Below, one piece after another: positions 33,502-40,733 of a stretch of 64,000 nucleotides of DNA. The stretch's first letter is position 1; every line of letters begins with the position of its first letter. Location: contig NZ_JARPVX010000011.1 of the NCBI RefSeq assembly GCF_033947565.1, forward strand, positions 1 through 64,000. Reading direction: 5' to 3'. Source of the stretch: Lichenihabitans sp033947565. Its GTDB lineage: Bacteria > Pseudomonadota > Alphaproteobacteria > Rhizobiales > Beijerinckiaceae. A model generated the notes under the pieces. The model had not been told where the DNA came from, searched no databases, and saw nothing but the letters and a program-made list of their open reading frames with translations. Position numbers and translations under genes: made by a program.

Positions 33502-34127
33502 CGGGGCATCCGCACGAGCGTGATGAAGCGCGCTTGTTCGGCCGGATCGGAGAAGCAGCCCTTGAAGCTCGTCGTGATCGTGGAGGCGCCCTGCTTGCGG
33601 ATGCCCCGCATCGACATGCACAGGTGCTCGGCCTCGACCATCACGGCGACACCGCGGGGCTGCAGGTGTTCGTCGATCGCCTGGGCGACCTGTTCGGTCA
33701 TGGTTTCCTGCGTCTGCAGGCGGCGGGCGAACACATCCACCACGCGAGCGAGCTTCGACAGGCCGAGTACGCCATCGGCTGGGTAATAGGCGATGTCGAC
33801 CCGTCCCATGAATGGGATGACGTGGTGCTCGCAATGCGACGCGAAGCCGATGTCGCGCACCAGCACCATCTCGCTATAGCCCGCCACATCCTCGAATTTG
33901 CGTTGCAGGTAGGCGGCCGGATCGTCCCGATACCCCGAGAACAGATCTTCGTAGGACCGCACCATGCGTTTCGGCGTGTCGATCAGGCCTTCGCGGCCGG
34001 GATCGTCGCCGGCCCAGCGCAGCAGCGTGCGGACGGCGTCTTCGGCCTCCTCGCGGGTGGGGCGGCGCCCGGCATCCGCGTCGGGGGCCTCGACCCCCGG
34101 GGGCGTCGGTTGCACGATGGCGTTCAT
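33498..34127 (-). CDS. folE: GTP cyclohydrolase I
   Basis: A 209-residue FolE that turns GTP into dihydroneopterin triphosphate, the first step to folate. The ATG at 34127 gives the usual length; a longer frame upstream is not needed. Motifs: DTPKRMVRSYEDLFSGY, the zinc-site SHCEHHVIPF, GLSKLARVVDVFARRLQTQE and EHLCMSMRGIRK. It is divergent from the Fe-S scaffold gene across 109 bp and translationally coupled to hisI. Confidence 0.97.
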   Translation of the reverse strand: MNAIVQPTPPGVEAPDADAGRRPTREEAEDAVRTLLRWAGDDPGREGLIDTPKRMVRSYEDLFSGYRDDPAAYLQRKFEDVAGYSEMVLVRDIGFASHCEHHVIPFMGRVDIAYYPADGVLGLSKLARVVDVFARRLQTQETMTEQVAQAIDEHLQPRGVAVMVEAEHLCMSMRGIRKQGASTITTSFKGCFSDPAEQARFITLVRMPR

Positions 34128-34236
34128 GGTTCTCAGATCCTCGGCCCGGCGGGTCTCGCGGAGGCCGGGCGTGGCGCCTATATAGAGGCGGTGACCGGAC
34201 AATGCACCTCATGGCTGATCCCGGCGGACGGCATCG

Positions 34237-34689
34237 ATGCTCAGCGACATCTATAACACCCGCATCCTGGCCCTGGCCGGCAACATTCCACGCCTGGGCC
34301 GGCTTCCGGCACCGGACGGCACCGCGACCGCTCATTCGCGCCTGTGCGGCTCGACCGTGACGGTCGACCTCGTCCTGCGGGACGGTCGGGTGGCGGACTT
34401 CGCCCATGATGTGAAGGCCTGCGCCCTGGGGCAGGCCTCCTCGGCCATCATGGCGGAAGGGATCATCGGCAGTACGCCGAGCGATCTCAAGGATTTGCGC
34501 GATCAGGTTCATGCCATGCTGAAGCAAGGCGGCGCGCCGCCCAAAGGCCGGTGGAGCGGTGTGGCTGTGCTGGAGCCGGTCCGGGATTTCAAGGCCCGGC
34601 ACGCCTCCACGCTGTTGACCTTCGATGCGGTGGTGGAAGCCCTGGCCCAGGCCGAAGCGCGGCAGGGCAGGCTTGCGGCCGCCGTCTGA
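34237..34689 (+). CDS. iron-sulfur cluster assembly scaffold protein (IscU/NifU-like)
   Basis: A 150-residue protein of the NifU N-terminal family. Cysteines occur in RLCGSTVTVDL and VKACALGQASSAIM, the positions of two of the three scaffold cysteines; the third, near the C-terminus, is replaced (RHASTLLTF). This pattern fits the alphaproteobacterial IscU-like group found beside folE and thrS. Because one ligand is missing it may not assemble clusters in the standard way. It is followed by yidD, overlapping by 17 bp or more. Confidence 0.88.
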   Translation: MLSDIYNTRILALAGNIPRLGRLPAPDGTATAHSRLCGSTVTVDLVLRDGRVADFAHDVKACALGQASSAIMAEGIIGSTPSDLKDLRDQVHAMLKQGGAPPKGRWSGVAVLEPVRDFKARHASTLLTFDAVVEALAQAEARQGRLAAAV

Positions 34690-34999
34690 AGCGCGGCGCG
34701 GGCTGGCAGCAGGCCTCGCGCATGGCCTGATACTGGGCTACCAGCTCAGTCTGTCGGGCCTGATCGGGCGCCAGTGCCGCTTTCTGCCGAGCTGTTCGGA
34801 TTATATGGACGAGGCCATCGCCCGGCATGGGCTGTGGCGAGGGGGATGGCTTGGCGCCACGCGTTTCTGCGATTGCCATCCGTGGGGCGGCTCCGGCTAC
34901 GATCCCGTGCCGGACCGCTTGCCGGCTCTGGCGCCGTGGCGGTTGCGACGGGCTTGCCGGGCTCAGGAGCGGGCCAGCAATTGTGCCGATAGCCCGTAG
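34673..34999 (+). CDS. yidD: membrane protein insertion efficiency factor YidD
   Basis: A small YidD protein, 108 residues from the TTG at 34673, or 124 from an ATG at 34625 that would overlap the upstream gene by 65 bp. The family core is complete: LILGYQLSLSGLIG, CRFLPSCSDYMDEAI, HGLWRGGW and RFCDCHPWGGSGYDPVP. YidD acts at the inner face of the membrane to assist the YidC insertase. It is not beside rnpA-yidC here. Its last 37 bp overlap the convergent gene at 34963-35772. Confidence 0.9.
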   Translation: MRPPSEARRGLAAGLAHGLILGYQLSLSGLIGRQCRFLPSCSDYMDEAIARHGLWRGGWLGATRFCDCHPWGGSGYDPVPDRLPALAPWRLRRACRAQERASNCADSP

Positions 35000-35772
35000 A
35001 TGCGCAGGCGCAGGTCGTCCGGCATGTCGCTCAGCACATGCAGATAGGTACGACCGCCGTCGCAGATCTGCTGATCGGGCAGGGGCGGGTCGAAGGTCTT
35101 GCCGTCGAGCAGCGCCGCGATCTGTTCGTCGGTCAGGTTCTGCGCCTTCAGGGCGGCGGTGAGCTGATCGAAATCGGCGTTGGTGGGCTGCTGCCGTTCG
35201 ACGGGCTTTCGCTGCCCATCCGCGATGGCGTTCAGCGTCGCCATCGCGATGCGGGCCAGGGCGCCGCGGTGTGTCGCCGCAAAGGCCATGAAGCCGGGCC
35301 CCGAGCCGCCATACAGGAAATCGGCGCAAAGCGACGGGTCCCGTTCGGCCAGGGTATCCAGCATGGCGCCCTGGGCCGCGAACACTTCGCCGAGCGGTAG
35401 CGGCTCCGCCTTGGCGGCCAGCACGCCCCGCGATTGCCGCAGGTCTCGCAGGGCATCGGTGAGGAGCCGCTCGGGGTTGGGCGGCCGCCCGGTGCGCATC
35501 ACGGTCTGGCTGGCCCGATCGAGGACGCCCGCATATTGGGTCGGGAATTCCGTGCGAAGCCGGTCATAGAACGGCGCATAATCGGGCGCGTCGCCCATGC
35601 GCGACAAAACCAGGGCCTTGGCCGCCGCAGCGTCCGGGCGGGGCGGGGCATCGACGGGGCGAAATGCGACCGCCGGCACGGTGGCGGTCGGCGCCCATCG
35701 GGCCATGCGCCAGCCGAGACTCGCCACCAGGGCTACGGCCAAGCCGAGCAGCACGAAACGCAGTGCCTTCAT
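34963..35772 (-). CDS. hypothetical membrane-anchored protein
   Basis: A 269-residue protein starting at ATG 35772 with an N-terminal membrane anchor (FVLLGLAVALVASLGW). The rest is soluble and mostly helical, with LCADFLYGG and QICDGGRTYLHVLSDMP containing two cysteines. I do not recognise a family. Its 3' end overlaps yidD by 37 bp on the opposite strand. A longer start at 35838 would add 22 residues before the anchor and is less likely. Confidence 0.75.
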   Translation of the reverse strand: MKALRFVLLGLAVALVASLGWRMARWAPTATVPAVAFRPVDAPPRPDAAAAKALVLSRMGDAPDYAPFYDRLRTEFPTQYAGVLDRASQTVMRTGRPPNPERLLTDALRDLRQSRGVLAAKAEPLPLGEVFAAQGAMLDTLAERDPSLCADFLYGGSGPGFMAFAATHRGALARIAMATLNAIADGQRKPVERQQPTNADFDQLTAALKAQNLTDEQIAALLDGKTFDPPLPDQQICDGGRTYLHVLSDMPDDLRLRIYGLSAQLLARS

Positions 35773-35967
35773 GGCCACAACCCTTAGAACCCGCCGCCAT
35801 TCTAGGGAAGCCCCCGGGATCGGCAAGGCCACGCTCAAGCCCGAACACGGCGCAACCTGGCCGAAGGCGCTTGTTTCACCGGCGCGGGTGACTTATCCGG
35901 GCGACCTCACCCCATGACGCGCCTACGTCGACATGTATCGGCGAGTGGGCGCGAAAGGACAGCAGCT

Positions 35968-37932
35968 ATGATCACCGTAACCTTCCCGGATGGCGCCAGC
36001 CGCTCCTACGAGCCTGGCACCACGGGCCTCGCCATCGCGTCCGGCATCTCGCCCTCGCTGGCCAAGCGCACCGTCGCGATGGCGCTCGACGGCGTCGTGA
36101 CCGACCTTGCGGATGCGATCACCCGCGACGCGCGCATCGAATTCGTCAATCGGGAGGACCCGCGCGCGCTCGAACTGATCCGGCACGACACGGCCCATGT
36201 GCTGGCCGAGGCCGTGCAGGCGCTGTATCCCGGCACCCAGGTGACCATCGGCCCGGTGATCGACGACGGCTTTTATTACGACTTCCACCGCGCCACCCCG
36301 TTCACGCCCGAGGATTTCGCCACCATCGAGGCGAAGATGCGCGAGATCATCGGCAAGGATCGGCCCTTCACTAAGACGGTGAAGAGCCGGGACGAGGCGC
36401 GCGCCTTTTTCGAAGCACGCGGCGAAGCCTTCAAGGTGGAGCTCGTCGACGCGATCCCGGCCGGCCAGGACCTGAAGTTCTACAGCCAGGGCGAGTGGAT
36501 CGACCTGTGCCGCGGCCCGCACATGACCTCGACCGGCAAGGTCGGCACCGCCTTCAAGCTGATGAAGGTGGCGGGCGCATATTGGCGTGGCGATTCGACC
36601 AAGCCGATGTTGTCGCGCATCTACGGCACCGCCTTCGCCAAGCAGGCCGATCTCGACGCCCACCTGCACCGGCTCGAGGAGGCGGCCAAGCGCGACCACC
36701 GGCGGCTCGGACGCGAGATGGACCTGTTCCATTTCCAGGAAGAAGGGCCGGGCACCATCTTCTGGCACCCGAAGGGCTGGACCCTGTTCCAGACCCTGAT
36801 CGGCTACATGCGCCGCCGCCAGCAGGCGGCCGGCTATATCGAGGTCAACACCCCGCAGGTGCTCGACCGCGCCTTGTGGGAAACCTCGGGCCATTGGTCG
36901 AGCTACCGCGAGAACATGTTCGTCACCACGACCGAGGACAAGCGGGTCTTCGCGCTGAAGCCGATGAACTGCCCCGGCCACGTGCAGATCTTCAAGAACG
37001 GCTTGAAGAGCTACCGCGATCTACCGCTGAAGATTGCGGAATTCGGCATCGTGCATCGCTATGAGCCGTCCGGCGCGCTGCATGGCATCATGCGGGTGCG
37101 CGCCTTCACCCAGGACGACGCCCACATCTTCTGCACCGAAGACCAGATCCAGGCCGAAAGCCTGAAGGTCAACGACCTCATCATGTCGATCTACCGCGAC
37201 TTCGGCTTCGACGACGTGCAGGTGAAGCTGTCGACCCGGCCCGAGAAGCGCGTCGGCACCGATCAGGTCTGGGACGAGGCGGAGCGCTCGCTCGGCCTCG
37301 TGCTCGATGTGCTGGCCCAGCAGGGCATCCCGACGGCCGTCAACCCGGGCGAGGGCGCCTTCTACGGCCCGAAGCTCGAATATGTGCTGCGCGACGCCAT
37401 CGGGCGGGAATGGCAGTGCGGCACCAACCAGGTGGATTTCAACCTGCCGGAGCGCTTCGGTGCCTTTTATATCGGCCCGAATAGCGAGAAGGTGACGCCC
37501 GTCATGCTGCATCGGGCGATGTTCGGATCGCTCGAACGCTTTACCGGCATCCTGATCGAGCATCATGCCGGGCATCTGCCGCTGTGGCTGTCGCCCGTGC
37601 AGGTGGTGGTCGCCACCATCACCCAGGAGGCTGACGACTACGGACGCGAGATCATCGAGCGCTCCCAGGCGATGGGCCTGCGCATCGAGGGCGATTTCCG
37701 CAACGAAAAGATCACCTACAAGGTGCGCGAACATTCGTTGGCCAAGACGCCCGTGCTGCTGGTGCTGGGCCGCAAGGAAGCGGCGGAGCGCACCGTCTCG
37801 ATCCGGCGGCTCGGCTCGACCGAGCAGACCAGCATGGGGCTCGATGCGGCCTTGCGGATGCTGGCCGACGAAGCCGTGCCCCCGGACGTCAGGCGGCAGG
37901 ACCAGGCCCGGTTGGCGGTCGCAGCCGAATAA
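35968..37932 (+). CDS. thrS: threonyl-tRNA synthetase
   Basis: A 654-residue class II synthetase that charges tRNA-Thr. The ATG at 35968 begins the TGS domain (MITVTFPDGASRSYEPGTT). The editing domain shows HDTAHVLAEA and YYDFHR. The catalytic core has the zinc-site MNCPGHV, motif 2 RYEPSGALHGIMRVR and ALFGSLERF-like motif 3, here MFGSLERFTGI, ending with the anticodon-binding domain. Length and motifs are standard. A palindromic repeat follows directly after the stop. Confidence 0.98.
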   Translation: MITVTFPDGASRSYEPGTTGLAIASGISPSLAKRTVAMALDGVVTDLADAITRDARIEFVNREDPRALELIRHDTAHVLAEAVQALYPGTQVTIGPVIDDGFYYDFHRATPFTPEDFATIEAKMREIIGKDRPFTKTVKSRDEARAFFEARGEAFKVELVDAIPAGQDLKFYSQGEWIDLCRGPHMTSTGKVGTAFKLMKVAGAYWRGDSTKPMLSRIYGTAFAKQADLDAHLHRLEEAAKRDHRRLGREMDLFHFQEEGPGTIFWHPKGWTLFQTLIGYMRRRQQAAGYIEVNTPQVLDRALWETSGHWSSYRENMFVTTTEDKRVFALKPMNCPGHVQIFKNGLKSYRDLPLKIAEFGIVHRYEPSGALHGIMRVRAFTQDDAHIFCTEDQIQAESLKVNDLIMSIYRDFGFDDVQVKLSTRPEKRVGTDQVWDEAERSLGLVLDVLAQQGIPTAVNPGEGAFYGPKLEYVLRDAIGREWQCGTNQVDFNLPERFGAFYIGPNSEKVTPVMLHRAMFGSLERFTGILIEHHAGHLPLWLSPVQVVVATITQEADDYGREIIERSQAMGLRIEGDFRNEKITYKVREHSLAKTPVLLVLGRKEAAERTVSIRRLGSTEQTSMGLDAALRMLADEAVPPDVRRQDQARLAVAAE

Positions 37933-37934
37933 AG

Positions 37935-38019
37935 CTCGTCATTGCGAGCGAAGCGAAGCAACCCAGGGGGGACGCGCACCCCTGGGTTGCTTCGTCGCTG
38001 CGCTCCTCGCAATGACGAG
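37935..38019. repeat. 85-bp extragenic palindromic repeat, possible terminator
   Basis: CTCGTCATTGCGAGCGAAGC on the left pairs with GCTCCTCGCAATGACGAG on the right, and AAGCAACCCAGGGG pairs with CCCCTGGGTTGCTT in the middle, giving a long imperfect hairpin. This is a common alphaproteobacterial extragenic repeat type. It sits between thrS and the convergent Lrp-type gene, so it may also end both transcripts. A degraded relative is at 11640-11712. Confidence 0.85.
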
Positions 38020-38035
38020 AAAGCGCTTCTGATCG

Positions 38036-38272
38036 TTAGAACGCCTTGAAGGTGATCAACGTCCGGGTGTCGGCGATGCCCGGGATGCGATGCACCTTCT
38101 CACCGACGAAATGGCCGACGTCGACCCCGTCGTCGACGTGGAACTTGGCCAGCACGTCGAAGCTGCCGGCGGTCGAATAGATCTCGGACGCGATCTCGGC
38201 CTCGGCCAGCGCGCTCGCCACCGCGTAGGTGCGGCCGAGATGGCATTTGATCTCGACGAAGAAGGTCTGCAC
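38036..38272 (-). CDS. stand-alone Lrp/AsnC ligand-binding (RAM) domain protein
   Basis: A 78-residue protein from the GTG at 38272. It corresponds to the regulation-of-amino-acid-metabolism domain of Lrp regulators: TFFVEIKCHLG, the alpha-beta core SEIYSTAGSFDVLAKFHV and a final IPGIADTRTLITFKAF strand. No helix-turn-helix is present, so it cannot bind DNA alone. Such proteins may sense amino acids or pair with full-length regulators. Its place next to thrS is suggestive but not conclusive. Confidence 0.93.
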   Translation of the reverse strand: MQTFFVEIKCHLGRTYAVASALAEAEIASEIYSTAGSFDVLAKFHVDDGVDVGHFVGEKVHRIPGIADTRTLITFKAF

Positions 38273-38285
38273 GCGTTTCGTCCTT

Positions 38286-39230
38286 TCAGTCGCTTTGCGG
38301 CGCGATCGTGCCGCCTTGCGCCCCGGTCGGCACCTCGACGTCGCGATCCGTACCCGACGCGACCTTGAACTCGGCCTGATAGGTTTTGCCGGCATGCCGC
38401 GCGATGGCGATGTAGTCGCCTTCCGCCAGCACCAGTGACGGGAAGGCGCCGATCAACTCGCGCACCACGTCGCCGCCGGGCGTCAGGATGGTGAAGCCGG
38501 TGTCGGCCAGCGCCTCGCCACCGGGCTGGTTAACGAGCTTCAAGGTCATCACGGCGGCCCGGTGCTTCACTGTGGCGGTGATGAACTTGCCGGCCTGGAC
38601 CCGGAGATCGGCGTTGACGACGGAGTTGCTGTTCGACACCGGCACCAGGGAGCCGACCCCCACGGTGTCCAGATAGGTCGAGGTGATGTGGTACATCCCT
38701 TCAGGCAGCCGCAGGATCTCGCCCGGCTTGGCGTTGGCCACAACCAGCTTGGCCTGCGGGTTGCCGTGTTCCGGCACATAGATGGCGACCGAAAGCCGGT
38801 CGGCCGCGATGGCGGCGTCACCCAGCCGGCCGTCCACCTCGAGTGCTCCGGCGTTCAGGGTCAGGCGCTCGCTCGCGGCCTTGTCGGTCACCACGACGCG
38901 CTTCATCTGGCTGGCGAACCCGTAGGTGACGTGCACCACATAGGCGCCGTCCGGCAGCGTGAAGGCGGGTTGCGCCTCGCTCGACTGGGCCACGATGCGA
39001 TGCGTGCCGTCTTGGTCGGTGCGCTCGTCGAAGACCGACCAGCGCATGCCGGTGCCGAGCGGGGCGGGGTCGCCGCCCACCACGGCGGACAAGCGGAGCA
39101 AGCCCTGGCCGGCCGGCGCAGCGTCGGGTGCTGGCGCAGCATCGTGCGGCGCCGCCTCGACGGCCTGACCGACGGTGGCCGGGACGCTCAACAACACCGC
39201 CAGCGCGGTCGTGATGGAAAGCCGCCGCAC
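38286..39230 (-). CDS. secreted protein with three tandem beta-sandwich-like repeats
   Basis: A 314-residue protein with a signal peptide (ITTALAVLLSVPATVGQA) and an Ala/Pro-rich linker. The mature part contains three units of about 80-90 residues, starting near residues 45, 145 and 225. Each has a conserved turn motif: LPDGAYVVHVTYG, LPEGMYHITSTYL and LAEGDYIAIARHAGK. The spacing and the EG-x-Y turn resemble PEGA or carboxypeptidase-regulatory-like folds, often found in envelope proteins. I do not recognise the family. It lies 13 bp upstream of the Lrp-domain gene on the same strand. Confidence 0.82.
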   Translation of the reverse strand: MRRLSITTALAVLLSVPATVGQAVEAAPHDAAPAPDAAPAGQGLLRLSAVVGGDPAPLGTGMRWSVFDERTDQDGTHRIVAQSSEAQPAFTLPDGAYVVHVTYGFASQMKRVVVTDKAASERLTLNAGALEVDGRLGDAAIAADRLSVAIYVPEHGNPQAKLVVANAKPGEILRLPEGMYHITSTYLDTVGVGSLVPVSNSNSVVNADLRVQAGKFITATVKHRAAVMTLKLVNQPGGEALADTGFTILTPGGDVVRELIGAFPSLVLAEGDYIAIARHAGKTYQAEFKVASGTDRDVEVPTGAQGGTIAPQSD

Positions 39231-39352
39231 CTGATCTCCCTTGCCGTCGTACCGGCCTGACGGCCAAGCTCGCCTCTGCCGCGGCTTTGCGCCGCTTTCG
39301 TGTCCGGGGCCGCTGAACCGCGCCGCGTCCGCCCAATAGGCTCGATTTTAAC

Positions 39353-39619
39353 GTGACCACAGAACCGCCCGCAACGCCGACCGCTTCCACCGCGCCGCCA
39401 GCCCAGGATCTCGACCTGCGCGGCCTGCGGTGCCCCATGCCGGTGCTCCGCACCCGCAAGGCCTTGGCATCCCTCGAGGCTGGGCGAGTGCTTCGGGTTT
39501 TGTGCACGGATCCCCTGGCGGCGATCGACATTCCGCACCTGCTGCGCGAGACCGGCGACGCGCTGGTGGATCAGGAAGCGTGCGGCCCAGACCGGATCTT
39601 CATCATCCGCAAGTGCTGA
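39353..39619 (+). CDS. tusA: TusA-type sulfurtransferase
   Basis: An 88-residue sulfur-carrier protein starting at GTG 39353. The reactive Cys27 is in DLRGLRCPMPVL, with CTDPLAAIDIPHL following as usual. TusA proteins pass persulfide sulfur to tRNA thiolation and molybdenum cofactor pathways. It has an extra 20-residue Thr/Pro/Ala-rich N-terminus. It is convergent with mobA, 3 bp between stops, and the Mo-cofactor link of its neighbour fits a sulfur-donor role. Confidence 0.93.
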   Translation: MTTEPPATPTASTAPPAQDLDLRGLRCPMPVLRTRKALASLEAGRVLRVLCTDPLAAIDIPHLLRETGDALVDQEACGPDRIFIIRKC

Positions 39620-39622
39620 CGA

Positions 39623-40261
39623 TCATCTTCGACCGGTGAGGCCCGCATGGAGCCGGCGGGCCGCCACGAGGTCGTCCGGGGTGTTGAGGTTGAAGAACGG
39701 ATCGTGCGGCATCGTCGGCCATGCCACCTCGGCGACCCCGACCTCCGCCTGGAAGGCCATCACCTTGCGCAGGTCGCGATCGAGAAGCGCCTGGCGCAGC
39801 GCTTCCCGGAGGTCGCAGCGCCAGAGCGCCACCAGAGGGTGAGGTCGATCGCCTGACGTGGCCCGCACCACGGGACGGCCGCTCCGGTGCGCCTCGGCCC
39901 GCAGCCGCGGGACAAGGTCGGCCGGCACGAAGGGGGTGTCGCCCGGGACGCTCAGCATCCAGCCCTGCGGGTTGATCGCGGCCCCATGGTCGAGGCCTTC
40001 CAGGATGCCGGCCAGCGGACCGCGCGACGGCCCGGGCCCATCGGGCAACACCACCGGCCCCCGATCCGAGAAGCGGTGGGGATCGCCATTGGCGCTGATC
40101 GCGAGACCATCGCATTGCGGCCCGAGCCGGCCGATCAGCACATCGAGGAGCGTCGCGCCGTCGTCGAGCCGCAGCAGCGCCTTGTCGTGCCCGTCCATGC
40201 GACGGGCGAGCCCGCCTGCCAGGATCACGCCGACCGGGAGCGCGGTCGCGGCTTCAGTCAT
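39623..40261 (-). CDS. mobA: molybdenum cofactor guanylyltransferase
   Basis: A 212-residue enzyme that adds GMP to molybdenum cofactor to form MGD. The nucleotide-binding N-terminus reads GVILAGGLARRMDGHDKALL, and DTPFVP follows as the Mg-site segment. The end has FFNLNTPDDL, a common closing motif. Its ATG lies 8 bp inside the trmO coding region, so it is probably coupled. moaC and moeA are about 25 kb away in the same window. Confidence 0.94.
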   Translation of the reverse strand: MTEAATALPVGVILAGGLARRMDGHDKALLRLDDGATLLDVLIGRLGPQCDGLAISANGDPHRFSDRGPVVLPDGPGPSRGPLAGILEGLDHGAAINPQGWMLSVPGDTPFVPADLVPRLRAEAHRSGRPVVRATSGDRPHPLVALWRCDLREALRQALLDRDLRKVMAFQAEVGVAEVAWPTMPHDPFFNLNTPDDLVAARRLHAGLTGRR

Positions 40262-40733
40262 CCTGGCGTCCCGCAGCGGGCGGCGCCATCGGGCAGCGCA
40301 GGGGCTTGATGTCGATCAGCGGCGTGCCGTCGACGCAATCGAGCCCGCGCACCATCAGCCCGTCCGGTTCGACGGCCAACAGAACCACAACGGAGGACGA
40401 AATGGGGTTCGGCCGCATCGGCGAGCGCAGCGCGAAGGTGCCGTGCGCCAGTCCGCTCGATCGCGGCCGCTGCACCACCAGGTCGCGCCGGGCGAGATGC
40501 ATCCAGTACAGGATCTCCACCTCGGCATAGCGGTCGAGCCCCGCCAGGGCGGCGCGCCAGGGCGGGTCCACCACAACACGGCAGATAGGGCCATCCTGCG
40601 GGTCGCCGCGTTTCGGACAATCCTGGCGCGTCAGCCAGGGGGTGTGCAGGCGCCCGAGGAAGTGCACCCCGGCGTCGGTCGCGGCCGGGCGCACGACCGT
40701 GACCTCGCCGGGGCGCGGGTCGTCGGCGCTCAC
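40254..40733 (-). CDS. trmO: tRNA (t6A37) methyltransferase TrmO (YaeB family)
   Basis: A 159-residue protein of the TrmO/YaeB family, which methylates N6 of t6A at position 37 in tRNA-Thr. It starts at GTG 40733, which overlaps the upstream AsmA-like gene stop as GTGA. Motifs are FLGRLHTPW, YAEVEILYWMHLARRD, GTFALRSPMRPNPISSSVV and DCVDGTPLIDIKP. Its end overlaps mobA. The domain is about 140 residues elsewhere, so it is complete. Confidence 0.93.
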   Translation of the reverse strand: MSADDPRPGEVTVVRPAATDAGVHFLGRLHTPWLTRQDCPKRGDPQDGPICRVVVDPPWRAALAGLDRYAEVEILYWMHLARRDLVVQRPRSSGLAHGTFALRSPMRPNPISSSVVVLLAVEPDGLMVRGLDCVDGTPLIDIKPLRCPMAPPAAGRQDD

